Below, piece after piece: positions 16,030 to 25,689 of a stretch of DNA of 64,000 bases (positions are counted from its first letter, which is position 1; every line of letters begins with the position of its first letter). The stretch is from Deltaproteobacteria bacterium. GTDB taxonomy: Bacteria > Desulfobacterota > Desulfarculia > Adiutricales > Adiutricaceae. A model generated the notes under the pieces. It saw only the letters and a program-made list of their open reading frames with translations. It was not told the DNA's origin and searched no databases. Location: positions 1-64,000 of the forward strand of contig JAISMF010000010.1 in assembly GCA_031276865.1 (NCBI GenBank), in the 5' to 3' direction. The position numbers were made by a program, and so were the translations under genes.

Positions 16030-17679
16030 GTGAAAAAATTAATTATGGAAATAGTAACGACATCGCTTCCTTTTAAAGATTTAAGAGCAGGGTGCCTTTA
16101 TATTGATAAAACATCTTACATCGCTCAGCTCCTTAAATCCAGGGATAACACTTTTTTTCTTCAAAGACCGCGCCGTTTCGGAAAATCACTTTTAATTTCC
16201 ACTATGTTAAGTGTTTTCGAAGGCGAATCGGACCTTTTTCAGGGTCTGGCCATCAAAAATTCAAATTATGATTTTTTGAAATACCCTACACTACGTCTTG
16301 ACATGTTTGATATGTCATGGAAGACCAGCTCAGCCCTTCTAACCAGCATTTATAGGCAGATATGTTTGAGAGCTCAAGATTCATACGGTTTATCATTTGA
16401 AGATAAGGATGAAAATCCATCGCTGACTCTGACTGAACTGGTAATGTATTTAAAGAAAAAGACTGGTAGGCGAGTAGTCATCCTCGTGGACGAATACGAT
16501 GCCCCCATACTAAAAGCTTTAAAAAACACAACCGCCGCTATGAAAAACGCTCAAGCTCTAGGAGATTTTTACGGCACTATAAAAAAATTAAACCAAGAAG
16601 GCTACATCCACTTCTCCTTCATTACAGGAGTATCCAAGTTCTCCATGACTTCAATCTTTTCCGGAGCCAATGTATTTACAGACATTTCGGAAAAAAAAGA
16701 ATTCGCTAACATCTGCGGAATTACTCGAGGTGAGTTCGATAAGTACTTGGAAAAATATGTTAAAAAAATGTTTAATGCTGGACTCTTCCAGGATACCCAG
16801 TTTGCTAACTATCAGTCCTTTAAACATTCCTTAATTGAAAAATATGATGGATACAAGTGGAACTCTGTTGACAGCATATTCAATCCGTTTTCACTTTTAA
16901 ACGCGATAAATGATCGTAAGCTGGATTCATACTGGTTTGACTCAGGAACACCTACCTTTTTATACAAATATATCAGATCTAATCCACAAATAGCCCTAAC
17001 TCCGGATGAAATCAAAATGTCGCATGAACTTTTGAAACAACAGACCGCCAAAGATGTAGAGCTTGTACCTCTCTTGTACCAGACAGGTTATCTCACAAAC
17101 GCTCGTTTCGTAGAAAATGGTTTTCACACTCTCAAAATTCCTAACAACGAAGTCAGAAACTCTTATAACTATCTTTTAACAGACGCTCTTGCAAAAAAAA
17201 TAATCGGCAGCAGAAACTCGTTTGGCACAGATCTTCAAAACGCTTTCCTGAAAGAAGATTCCATATTGCTTCAGAAATATTTAAATAAACTAATCAAAAA
17301 CTTAAAGCTTTATCCTCAGGAACTGCGTGAAAGAATTTTTCATATTGTAATTATAACTTGTCTAAAAACTATTATGAGTAATAAAATTTATTCAGAACTC
17401 AAAATAGACAGCGGGAGACCCGATATTGCTTTCATGCTGGATGAATCTAGGGGAGTAATGCTGGAACTTAAATCTATTCAAATAAAATCTAATGCGACAG
17501 CCTCGGAATTGAAAAAAGCGTATGACGACAGCCTTAATAAGGCTATTTCACAAATGAAAAAATACTATATTCCTCTTATTAATGAGTTAGAGGCGGACGA
17601 AATACGTGGTTACGCTTTAGTTGTTGGCTGGAGTCATGGCGTCAGAGTTAAAAAGACCATGAAAGTCAAACGGAGATAA
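16030..17679 (+). CDS. AAA-ATPase-like / PD-(D/E)XK nuclease family protein
   Basis: A 549-residue protein of the large predicted-AAA-ATPase plus PD-(D/E)XK family common in gut and host-associated anaerobes. The N-terminal part has LPFKDLRAGCLYIDKTSYI, a P-loop-like RPRRFGKS (46-53) and a Walker-B-like VDEYDAP (153-159). The C-terminal nuclease-like motif has GRPD near residue 462 and MLELKS near residue 478, matching the D...E-x-K pattern. Function is unknown; a role in mobile-element biology or defence has been suggested. GTG 16030 or ATG 16045 could be the start; neither has a strong ribosome binding site. The gene is AT-rich relative to its neighbours and sits between relics, which suggests horizontal acquisition, but the frame is intact. 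Confidence 0.88.
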   Translation: MKKLIMEIVTTSLPFKDLRAGCLYIDKTSYIAQLLKSRDNTFFLQRPRRFGKSLLISTMLSVFEGESDLFQGLAIKNSNYDFLKYPTLRLDMFDMSWKTSSALLTSIYRQICLRAQDSYGLSFEDKDENPSLTLTELVMYLKKKTGRRVVILVDEYDAPILKALKNTTAAMKNAQALGDFYGTIKKLNQEGYIHFSFITGVSKFSMTSIFSGANVFTDISEKKEFANICGITRGEFDKYLEKYVKKMFNAGLFQDTQFANYQSFKHSLIEKYDGYKWNSVDSIFNPFSLLNAINDRKLDSYWFDSGTPTFLYKYIRSNPQIALTPDEIKMSHELLKQQTAKDVELVPLLYQTGYLTNARFVENGFHTLKIPNNEVRNSYNYLLTDALAKKIIGSRNSFGTDLQNAFLKEDSILLQKYLNKLIKNLKLYPQELRERIFHIVIITCLKTIMSNKIYSELKIDSGRPDIAFMLDESRGVMLELKSIQIKSNATASELKKAYDDSLNKAISQMKKYYIPLINELEADEIRGYALVVGWSHGVRVKKTMKVKRR

Positions 17680-18059
17680 TCAATCGTGATTTTTTTAGCG
17701 ACTAAAGTTTCCCCGGAAGAGTTACTTAGTCGTTCCTGAAAAAGTTTTTAGCTTTTAGGAGGATACCATATTTAGTATTCAGCACCATTTATAGCACAAT
17801 TCATGTAAAAATTGGCTGTCTTAGGCCAATTAATTTCGCGCATTTTGGAAAATTACAAATCATCCATGTTTAGCTATAATTTAGATATAGTAAGGTCGTA
17901 ATAAGATTCTTATGGTCAACACACTTAGTTTAGTCAGAAATAGCGTCAGAAAAGCGGGTTTTCAATTCTCCATAGGTGCGGCCCACGGGATTTATTTTTC
18001 CCAAACCGATGACGCTTAGCTAGACTATCAGGCGGTTTATTAAGGTGCGCACGCTCAAC
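17680..18059. other. Intergenic region after the AAA/PD-(D/E)XK gene
   Basis: AT-rich DNA with a possible weak stem (CGACTAA...TTAGTCG, about 17700-17731) after the stop. The distal part may be the eroded 3' flank of the adjacent IS5-type relic. No gene seen. Confidence 0.4.
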
Positions 18060-18320
18060 TCTAGTATATTTCAATAGATTGAAAGCCGCAGCAGCGAACA
18101 ACGGATTTATGGAATCTCCAAAGACACCCTTCTATAAATTTCTACTCAACCTATGGTCAAATTTTAAATGTCCGATAATGGGTTCTATTGATGTTATCCT
18201 GCGCAGTATTGACTTAAACCGTCTAGCTAATTTTGAGATTAAATCATTTTTTACACCATGACGCTGGACGAAGCCTCTAGTCGCCACTTTCTCGTTGCCG
18301 CAGCGCGGGCGGCGGATCAT
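18060..18320 (-). pseudogene. IS5-type transposase C-terminal relic
   Basis: The minus strand reads SIEPIIGHLKFDHRLSRNL, then a TAG, then GVFGDSINPLFAAAAFNLLK in the same frame. The xxEPxIGHxKxDxRLxRN block followed by GxxGDxxNxLLxAAAxN is the C-terminal hallmark of IS5/IS1182-type DDE transposases, including the last catalytic Glu. The upstream part (FVQRHGVKNDLISKLARRFK) also fits. The N-terminal two thirds are missing and the frame is interrupted, so it is a dead fragment. Confidence 0.7.
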
Positions 18321-19582
18321 CCGGGACTGAGGCTCTAGGCTGTAGATGACATTAAATCCGTTATACTTGATCGTTCCGGTCTGGGTCCAATTTTTCGTAC
18401 TCTGTATAAGGTTATCCTAACTTTCGGATAACCATCCCATCCCACCCCATTACATTCCAATTAAAGAGCCAGACCCATGCAGAGGCATGTGCTGCCGGCT
18501 CAAAGTCAGTGTTGCCTCTGGAGTGGGAATCCTATCAATCAATATGTTCTTGTATTTACGCGCGTATTATGACAAAAGGCCTAAAATGCTGATAAATAGT
18601 GGTGTTTTGGGGCCTGCACCAATTCGGTCTGCCGTCAGGAAGCCTTGCTACGCATTAAGTCTAGAATTCGAATTTTATATACTATAAACATCATCTCTTC
18701 CGCCCCGTGAACACTTACTTCAAATTTCTTTGTAGACGCCGGGAACCTGGCGGATTCGCCTGGCGACCGCGTAAAATCTTCGACGCGTTCCCATGCATCG
18801 TTTCTTAAGAAAATCGGGGCGGGGAATCCCGGGTTATTTTTTTTCGTGAACGGGCTAAGTTCGCCCGAGATGACGCGGGGTTGGGAATTTTTGCGAGCCG
18901 CGCCTTTCGGAGCGGTTTGGAATGGCCCCCCGAATTCGAGCCGGGCTTTCGCGGCGTGACCGGGCTTAAATTTGACGCGACGGTAAAAACCTCTGAAATA
19001 TTCGAATATGTGAAATCCACTGCTTTATGCGCCGTATAATCATTTGATTAATCACATATTTTGTAGAGCGTCTCTATCAGTTTTTCAATGACGGACCTTT
19101 TGCGCAGGCGTCGAATGTTTAATTTTGATTCGCAAGGCTCCGTTTTTATATTTCGCGGTGGTGAATATGGTTTTAAGTATTTAAAAATTAATAAATAATA
19201 CTTTTAATTTGAATATTCTATATTTATATAATATATATACTTAAATACACAAAATTAGTTAGTTATTTCAAAGCCGCCGGAGGCCGGTCACGGGAAACGG
19301 CCGGGCGGGAACCCGGCTCCGGATGAAAGCTCCTTTCACAGCCCTCTTCGGGCCGGTTAACCACTCCGGCGGACGCCTGTTTAACGGCTCCGGCGTCCGG
19401 AAAGCGCCCTCGGGAACGCGAAACGCGCAGCGGGACGGGAAAAGTTTTAAGGCGCGGGGCGTTTCCCTAAAGTAGCGCGCCAGAGCCGCGCCGCTCTAAA
19501 CGCCGGAACCCGCAATCGAAGGGCGTGACATCCAGGGTGAATACATATTGCGTTTTTTCAGCGCCTGTAGTATTTAGAAGGT
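18321..19582. other. Gene-free spacer upstream of typA
   Basis: About 1.2 kb with no recognised gene. It contains a short plus-strand open frame without support (18487-18687), an AT island at 19170-19265 and GC-rich DNA from 19270. The typA promoter is presumably near its end. Confidence 0.4.
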
Positions 19583-19670
19583 CCGGAAAACATCGCTTTT
19601 CCGGCCCATCAACCGGCGCGGCTTTTTTCCGCGCCCCCGGGAGCCCCGAAAGCGGGGCCTTTTGTTTTTA
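19583..19670 (+). promoter_or_regulatory. Structured typA leader with three hairpins, the last terminator-like
   Basis: Three consecutive stem-loops precede typA: CCGGAAAA/TTTTCCGG (19583-19604), GGCGCGG/CCGCGCC with a CTTTTTT loop (19615-19635), and GCCCCG/CGGGGC (19643-19658) followed by CTTTTGTTTTT. The third has the form of an intrinsic terminator and ends only about 10 nt before the ATG. The layout suggests transcription attenuation or thermosensing, or else the terminator of an upstream small RNA. I recognise no riboswitch class. Confidence 0.4.
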
Positions 19671-19679
19671 AGGCGTGTC

Positions 19680-21482
19680 ATGGACAAAAATATTCGGAAC
19701 GCGGCCATCATCGCCCACGTCGACCACGGGAAGACCACCTTGGTGGACGCCATGCTCTGGCAGAGCGGACTCTTTCGGGACAACCAGCAGGTCAGGGAGC
19801 GGGTCATGGACTCCATGGATCTGGAGCGGGAGAAGGGCATCACCATCATGGCCAAAAACACCTCCATCGTGTACGGGGGCGTGAAGATAAACATCGTGGA
19901 CACCCCCGGCCACGCCGACTTCGGCGGCGAGGTGGAGCGTACCTTGACCATGGTGGACGGGGTCCTCCTTTTGGTGGACGCGGCCGAGGGCCCGCTCCCC
20001 CAGACCCGCTTCGTCCTCCAGAAGGCCCTGGCGTTGCGTCTTCCGGTCATCTGCATAATTAACAAGATTGACCGTCCGGACAGGAGGCCGGCGGAGGTTT
20101 TAAACGAGATCTACGATCTCTTCATCGACCTGGACGCGGAAGAGGCGCAGCTGGAGTTTCCCGTCTTCTACACCAACGCCAAGGCGGGCGTAGCCGTCCG
20201 GAGCCTGGAGGAGGCCGAGCGGGGGCTGGGGAAGGATCTGGAGCCGCTGTTCAAGGCGATGGTGGAATACATCCCCGAGCCGCCCGGAGACCCCCGCAAA
20301 CCCTCCCAGTTCCTGGTGACCAGTCTGGACTGGTCCGACTACGTGGGGCGCCTGGCCATAGGCCCCTTGCGCCGGGGCACCCTGAAGGTGGGAGACGAGG
20401 TGGCGCTGATGAAAAACGGGGAGATCTTTTTAAAGAGCCCCCTCAAGACCATCTACACCTACGACGGCTTAAAGAGGGTGGAGACCCGGGAGGCCCGCCA
20501 GGGGGACATTTTGTCCCTGGGCGGACTCCCGGACGCCTTCATCGGCGACACCATCTGCGACGCGGAGGCGCCGGAGGCGCTTCCGCCGGTGGTGGTGGAC
20601 GAGCCCACCCTCACCATGGAGTTCGCCGTGAACTCCTCGCCCCTGGCGGGAAAGGAGGGCGCCATCCTCACTTCCCGCAAGATCAAGGAGAGGCTGGAAA
20701 AGGAGGCCCTCTTCAACGTCTCCATCAGGGTTTCCGGGGGAGGCGTTCCGGACGCCGAGAGCTACCAGGTGGGGGCCAGGGGGGAGCTGCAGCTGGCCGT
20801 CCTGGTGGAGACCATGCGCCGGGAGTCCTTCGAGCTGACCCTGGGCGCCCCCAGGATAGTCGTGAGGGAGGTGGACGGGGTTTTATCGGAGCCCCTGGAG
20901 CTTTGCGTGATCGACGTCCCCGAGGAGTACGTGGGCGTGGTGACCGAGAAGATGAGCGCCCGCCGCGGCCAGATCTTGAAGCTCTCCAACCACGGCCAGG
21001 GCCGGGCGCGGCTGGAGGTGAAGATCCCCACCCGGGGGCTCATAGGCTACCGGGGCCAGTTTCTGACCGACACCCGGGGGACCGGCCTCTTCAACTCCTT
21101 GAATATAGGACACATCCCCCACCAGGGGCCCATCAGGGGCAGGAGCAACGGGGCCTTGATCTCCGATAGGAAGGGCGTCGCCGTGACTTACGCCCTCTAC
21201 CACCTCCAGCCCCGGGGCTTCATTTTCATAAGCCCGGGGGATCCCGTCTATCCGGGGCTCGTGATCGGCGAGAACTCCCGCCCGGAGGATATCTGGGTCA
21301 ATCCCTGCAAGGAGAAGAAGCTCACGAACATACGGGCCAGCGGCACGGACGAGGCGTTGCGCCTCACCCCTCCCAGGCGCTTCTCCCTGGAGGACGCCAT
21401 CTCCTACATGCGGGAAGACGAGGTTCTGGAAGTGACTCCCAAATCCGTCCGGCTGCGGAAAAGAAAGATGACTCCGAACTAG
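19680..21482 (+). CDS. typA: Ribosome-associated GTPase TypA/BipA
   Basis: A 600-residue translational GTPase related to EF-G that acts on the ribosome under stress and low temperature and in 50S assembly. Its G motifs are AHVDHGKT (12-19), DTPGHADF (74-81) and NKID (128-131). The C-terminal TypA-specific region has [20 protein letters not shown] and [12 protein letters not shown] 19680 is chosen because it gives the standard N-terminus [20 protein letters not shown]; an in-frame TTG 18 nt upstream would add an atypical extension and lies inside the hairpin tail. The gene is preceded by three hairpins and followed by a CCCCAATC/GATTGGGG stem without a T-run. It is probably monocistronic. Confidence 0.97.
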   Translation: MDKNIRNAAIIAHVDHGKTTLVDAMLWQSGLFRDNQQVRERVMDSMDLEREKGITIMAKNTSIVYGGVKINIVDTPGHADFGGEVERTLTMVDGVLLLVDAAEGPLPQTRFVLQKALALRLPVICIINKIDRPDRRPAEVLNEIYDLFIDLDAEEAQLEFPVFYTNAKAGVAVRSLEEAERGLGKDLEPLFKAMVEYIPEPPGDPRKPSQFLVTSLDWSDYVGRLAIGPLRRGTLKVGDEVALMKNGEIFLKSPLKTIYTYDGLKRVETREARQGDILSLGGLPDAFIGDTICDAEAPEALPPVVVDEPTLTMEFAVNSSPLAGKEGAILTSRKIKERLEKEALFNVSIRVSGGGVPDAESYQVGARGELQLAVLVETMRRESFELTLGAPRIVVREVDGVLSEPLELCVIDVPEEYVGVVTEKMSARRGQILKLSNHGQGRARLEVKIPTRGLIGYRGQFLTDTRGTGLFNSLNIGHIPHQGPIRGRSNGALISDRKGVAVTYALYHLQPRGFIFISPGDPVYPGLVIGENSRPEDIWVNPCKEKKLTNIRASGTDEALRLTPPRRFSLEDAISYMREDEVLEVTPKSVRLRKRKMTPN

Positions 21483-23051
21483 GATCCCCAATCCCCATTC
21501 CGATTGGGGGCGTCTGAAAGAGCGGCGGAAAAAACGCCTCCGGGTTTTTCCCCAGCCCAGGGGGGAAATCACGGAGGGGATCGCGCGAAATAGGGCGCGG
21601 TCCGTCTGGTGAAAGGGAATTGAATGATTTAACCTAGAAGTTTACCGTAAAAGCGAGAATTTTTTTTCTCCGCTTTTTAAAAGTTTTTTTCGCGTTGCGA
21701 TCGCCGAAACGTTACCATTCCCGCTGGGGCGACCTTTAAAATGGACGACCGCTTTTTGGAAAACCTCAAGGCGGAAATAGTTTTAGAGCCGCTTGTTTCT
21801 CCCGAGCGCCGGTGTTTCAACGATATTTTGGGCGTGATATTTCCAATTTATTCGCGGAAAATGTCGGTTTTCTTAAGATTTATGCGCGATTTTCCCCGAT
21901 ATGGCGCGCCTTCCCGAAGCGCCGCTGACCCGTCCCGTCCGCGGGAATACCGGGGCGCGGCGGATATCGGAATTTTACGGGACGCGGAAGGCGACGAGCG
22001 GCGGATATTCCCGTCGTCACGCGAATCTCAACGCGCCCACGGCGCGGCGCCCGGCCTTCGGGCGCGTGAAAATAGTCGATGTTCCCTGGGGCGGTCGTTA
22101 CGGCCGCGGGACTGGGAGCTTTGAAGACTGGATCGAGCGCTTGGGATCCAATCCGCCCGCGCGGGTGGCCGCCGCGGCCGCTGAAATCGACTTGGACGAG
22201 TCGGGCGATGAAAATAAAAAAAAACCAGGCGGGGGCCTGGGAGATGGGGAGAAACGAGCGGATTCATCCGGCGTTGAAAAACGCGGATAAGGCGTTACGC
22301 CGCCACCCCCGGCGACGGAGAAAAGCGTTTTTTTTCGATGAAAAAAACGCGGTCGGGAGTCATTTTATAAAACGCTCCGGATCGGGGTGGTTTTTTTGGG
22401 CCGCGGCCGCGGCCGCCCCTCCTGGTCTTGACGGGGAATGTCGACGCCCTCCGGCGGAGCGGGATGTTCCTGGCGGCCCTTGAAAGAACTCGTGATGTAA
22501 TTACTATTAATAAAGTGTAAAATAAATATTTGAGATGTAAATACTTATTTTTACAAAAATTTATCATATTTCTTTAAAATATTTCGGGCCTTCACGGAAT
22601 AAGCGTAGTTTTACGCGTCCGCATCCCACAGGCGGAAAGAGACGCGACGTTCTCCGCGGCGCGCCTCCTGTTTTACGCGGTCGATGTCATGTCGCCATCC
22701 AAAGAGGAGCCCCGCGCGTTGGCGGCGCCCGCCGGTATCCGCGGGGGGGGGCGCCCGAAAGGGCGTTCCCTACCGCGACTTATGTGCTATAATAGCCGTC
22801 GGTTTACCATCCCCCCGCCCGCGCGCCTTTCCGATATAATTTCTTCACATTTCTGTTTTCCTTTATAATTCGGAGGCTTTTCCGGAGTCCCCCGACCGGC
22901 CTCGACTTTCCGGCCGTCCCCGGGGACTTTCCGTCGGATTAAGGCTGGGTCGGAGGCCCCCGAATCAAGCCCGGCGGCTTCCGTTCCGGAATCCGGGGAA
23001 CGGGCCATCTTCTTTTCCGCTTCGCATTTTCTTAATAAACGGCTCGGAATC
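21483..23051. other. Long intergenic region with unsupported open frames
   Basis: About 1.57 kb. An open frame at 21741-22124 (+) begins MDDRFLENLKAEIVLEPLVS and is protein-like for about 55 residues, then becomes compositional. An overlapping frame at 21901-22290 (+) contains VPWGGRYGRGTGSFEDWIER. Neither has a ribosome binding site or known motif; they could be pieces of one frameshifted gene. An AT island lies at 22495-22575. No RNA gene seen. Confidence 0.35.
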
Positions 23052-24725
23052 ATGACGGAAATTTTCAACGGCCTGACGGAGAACATGAACACCCTGGCCA
23101 TCGCCGCGGCCTTTCTGTTAGTCCTGTTCGTTCTGTACAAACTCCGCGGGAAGCGGAAGAACGGAGGGAAGGGCGCCGCCCCCGGGCCGGTCGCCGGCGG
23201 GACGGATCCGGCTCCGGACTCCAAAGAGGCCAAGGCCGCGGCCAAAATGGAGGCCGCGGCCCGCAAAGCCGCGGCCAAGGCCGAGGCCGCCGCCAAAAAG
23301 GCGGCCGCCAAGGCCGCGGCCGAAGAGGCCCGAAGACTTAAAAAAGAGGCCAAGAAGAAACCCAAAGCCAAGGCCGGGGACCCGCGGCCGGTAACGGCGG
23401 TTTCGGACGAACCCGCGGACATCCTCCCCGATTCCGCCCTGGCGGCGGGTTTTCAGGCCGCGGCCCTGGCCGAGCCCTCGCTATCCGGTCCGGCGCCTTC
23501 CGGCCCCCCCCTTCCGCCCCCCTTTCCTTCGGCCCCTCCGGGAGCCGCCTGGGAGGAGCCGCTTCCCCCGGCGCCTTCCAACGCCTTCGCCGGCGCCGGC
23601 CTCGGGGCGGAGGGCTTGGAAAACGTCATGGAGCTTCCCGCCCCGCCGCGGGCGGCCTCTTCCGGAGGGCCCCCCGCTCCCCTGGAACCAGCCTTTCCCC
23701 TGGAACCCGCCTCTCCCCTGGGCCCCGCCGCTCCCCTGGGACCCGCCGCTCCCCTGGGGGCCGACGCTCCCCTGGGGGCCGACGCCTTTTTCGACTCGAA
23801 CACTCAGAGGAGCTCCTTTCCCCCCCAGGTTTTGCTGGCCAATAATCCGGGCTTGAAGGCTTCCGACCGGATGTTTTCGGAGGCGGCGGCCGCTTTTTCC
23901 GCGGGCACCTCCGCGGCCTCTGAGGGAGATCCTCCCGCGGCGGCCGCCCCTCCCGCCCCGGCTGGACCCGCCACCGTGCGGGCCGTGGAGATGAAGGCCG
24001 CGCCTCCCGTTCCGGCCGCGGCTCCCGCCCCCGCCGCGGTTCCCGCTCCCGCTCCCGCCGCGACTCCCGCTCCCGTTCCGGCCGCGGCTCCCGCTCCGGC
24101 CCCCCGGCCCTCTTTTTCCAGCGGGGAGGAGAACCTCCCTCCGGAACCCGGAATCCCCCCCGCGGCGGTTCGGGCGATCTCGCCGCAGCTATCGGTGAGG
24201 ACCCGGCCGGACAAGGTGGGCGGCGCCGAGTTCGCGGGCCGCACCCAGATGGCCACCCCCATCCAGATAGATCAGACCCAGCTGCCCGGAGCCGCCAATC
24301 CCAAGCCGGCCGTGAAAAAGACCGTGACCGTCCAGGATCTGAACGTCTCCTACGAGAAGCTCACCTTTTTGTCCCCTTTGGAGATAGTCTACTACAAGCT
24401 CCTGCGGGGGGCCTTGAAGCAGTACCTCATCTTCCCGCGGGTGTCCGCCGCGGCCGTGGTCCGGGCCGTCTCCCAGGATCCGGAGCACCGGAAGATAGCC
24501 GACAACATCTTAAACGGCACCCACCTAAGCTTCATCGTCTGCGACGTGCGCCTCAACATCAGGGCGGTGGTGATGGTGGTTGACGAAAACGAGGCCCCCA
24601 CCAACAAGGAGAAGGCCCGAGACTACATCCTTAAAAAGGCCGGCTGCCTCTTGTTGCGCTTCTACAGCGGGGACAAGCCGCCGGACATGGAGACCCTGCG
24701 GGGGCAGATAACCGGAGCCATTTAA
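23052..24725 (+). CDS. Membrane-anchored DUF2726 protein with Ala/Pro-rich repeat linker
   Basis: A 557-residue protein. A single membrane segment (about 14-31, LAIAAAFLLVLFVLYKL) is followed by an Ala/Lys-rich helix (59-115) and a long Ala/Pro/Gly linker. The linker includes six 6-residue repeats (210-245, PLEPAF, PLGPAA and PLGADA types). A C-terminal DUF2726 domain (about 432-553) starts SYEKLTFLSPLEIVYYKLLR and contains LSFIVCDVRLNIRAVV and LKKAGCLLLRFYSG. DUF2726 has a restriction-endonuclease-like fold in some predictions and is found in DNA- and topoisomerase-associated proteins; its activity here is unknown. The membrane anchor and the 400-residue disordered linker put the domain on a long tether. 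A DUF1844 gene follows 112 bp downstream and may be co-transcribed. ATG at 23052. Confidence 0.82.
   Translation: MTEIFNGLTENMNTLAIAAAFLLVLFVLYKLRGKRKNGGKGAAPGPVAGGTDPAPDSKEAKAAAKMEAAARKAAAKAEAAAKKAAAKAAAEEARRLKKEAKKKPKAKAGDPRPVTAVSDEPADILPDSALAAGFQAAALAEPSLSGPAPSGPPLPPPFPSAPPGAAWEEPLPPAPSNAFAGAGLGAEGLENVMELPAPPRAASSGGPPAPLEPAFPLEPASPLGPAAPLGPAAPLGADAPLGADAFFDSNTQRSSFPPQVLLANNPGLKASDRMFSEAAAAFSAGTSAASEGDPPAAAAPPAPAGPATVRAVEMKAAPPVPAAAPAPAAVPAPAPAATPAPVPAAAPAPAPRPSFSSGEENLPPEPGIPPAAVRAISPQLSVRTRPDKVGGAEFAGRTQMATPIQIDQTQLPGAANPKPAVKKTVTVQDLNVSYEKLTFLSPLEIVYYKLLRGALKQYLIFPRVSAAAVVRAVSQDPEHRKIADNILNGTHLSFIVCDVRLNIRAVVMVVDENEAPTNKEKARDYILKKAGCLLLRFYSGDKPPDMETLRGQITGAI
23679..23786 (+). repeat. 18-bp tandem repeat in the DUF2726 gene, six units
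   Basis: Six in-frame 18-bp units encode PLEPAF, PLEPAS, PLGPAA, PLGPAA, PLGADA and PLGADA. Adjacent units are nearly identical in pairs, consistent with recent expansion. Confidence 0.85.
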
Positions 24726-24837
24726 ACGTCCGATAGCGCCCCCCCCTAAAGGGGCGGGCGCCCGAAAAGCGCCCCGGGCAGGCGGGCGTTTCCGCCGTTT
24801 AACGGGGCCTTCAACATTTTTTCCGGAGTATGGCGTT

Positions 24838-25356
24838 ATGACAGAATTCGAGGTGAACGACCGCAGACTCGTGCCCAAAGACGGCGTTTTGGCCGCGGAG
24901 GAGAAGAAAGACTCCTCCGGCTCCGGCCCCTCCCCCGAAACCGGGACCCGAAGGGAGGAGCCTGGGTCCCCGCCCCCTCCCCAGCCGCGGGACGAAGCCG
25001 CTTCCGCGGCCGGTAGCTCCGCGGCCGAAGCGGCCGGGACCCGGGAGAAGAAGGCGGAGGCCTCCGTCCGGCCGGAGCCGGAGCCGGAGACCGAGCCCGA
25101 GGCCTCCTTCAGCTCCCTGGTCATAGGTTTCGGGACCACGGCCCTCATCCACATGGGCGAGAGCGCGCCCGGGGACCCCCAGCCGCCGACTAGGGATCTC
25201 AAGGCCGCCAAGCACTTCATCGACATCCTGGGGGTCTTGGAAAAGAAGACCCGGGGAAACCTCACGGAAGAGGAGTTTCAGCTCCTTAAAGCCTTTTTAT
25301 ACGACTTGAGATTGAAGTTCGTGAAATTGAGCTCCGAAAACCAGCGGAACAACTAG
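24838..25356 (+). CDS. DUF1844 protein
   Basis: A 172-residue protein. The first 90 residues are acidic and Pro/Ser/Ala-rich (disordered). The C-terminal 75 residues form the DUF1844 domain: ASFSSLVIGFGTTALIHMGE, then DLKAAKHFIDILGVLEKKTR and EEEFQLLKAFLYDLRLKFVK. DUF1844 proteins are small, largely helical and widespread in deltaproteobacteria and planctomycetes; the biochemical role is unknown. ATG 24838 has GGAG about 12 nt upstream. It follows the DUF2726 gene, which also combines a long low-complexity region with a C-terminal domain, and ends in a clear terminator (25383-25417), so the two may form one unit. Confidence 0.85.
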   Translation: MTEFEVNDRRLVPKDGVLAAEEKKDSSGSGPSPETGTRREEPGSPPPPQPRDEAASAAGSSAAEAAGTREKKAEASVRPEPEPETEPEASFSSLVIGFGTTALIHMGESAPGDPQPPTRDLKAAKHFIDILGVLEKKTRGNLTEEEFQLLKAFLYDLRLKFVKLSSENQRNN

Positions 25357-25382
25357 TTCCGGACTCTCAAAGCCCCCCTTAA

Positions 25383-25417
25383 GCCCCTCCCGCTTTTTGC
25401 GGGGAGGGCGTTTTTTT
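25383..25417 (+). terminator. Intrinsic terminator after the DUF1844 gene
   Basis: A GC-rich stem (CCCTCCCGC / GCGGGGAGGG with one slip, TTTTT loop) is followed by seven T. It closes the DUF2726-DUF1844 unit. Beyond it lies a run of 13 C (25439-25451) before htrA. Confidence 0.9.
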
Positions 25418-25689
25418 CCACGGCGGTTAAATTAACCTCCCCCCCCCCCCCAGCGGCCGGATCCTTCCGGCCGCTTGGGGGGGCGGGCCGTCCCTGGGAG
25501 GGTGGCCCGGGCGGAGGCTGTTTTTTTCCCGGGGGACGCTCGAAAAAGAGGGAAATGGGGTAGAATTAGGAATCGCCCGGGTCCGTTCCGGCCGCCTTCG
25601 GCCGCCCTTTGGCCCCGCGGCCTAAAACTCCCCTTCCCCCAGCCCGGCGGGCCTTCTTTCGCCAAAGTTTTTTCCAGAAAGGATTGCAA

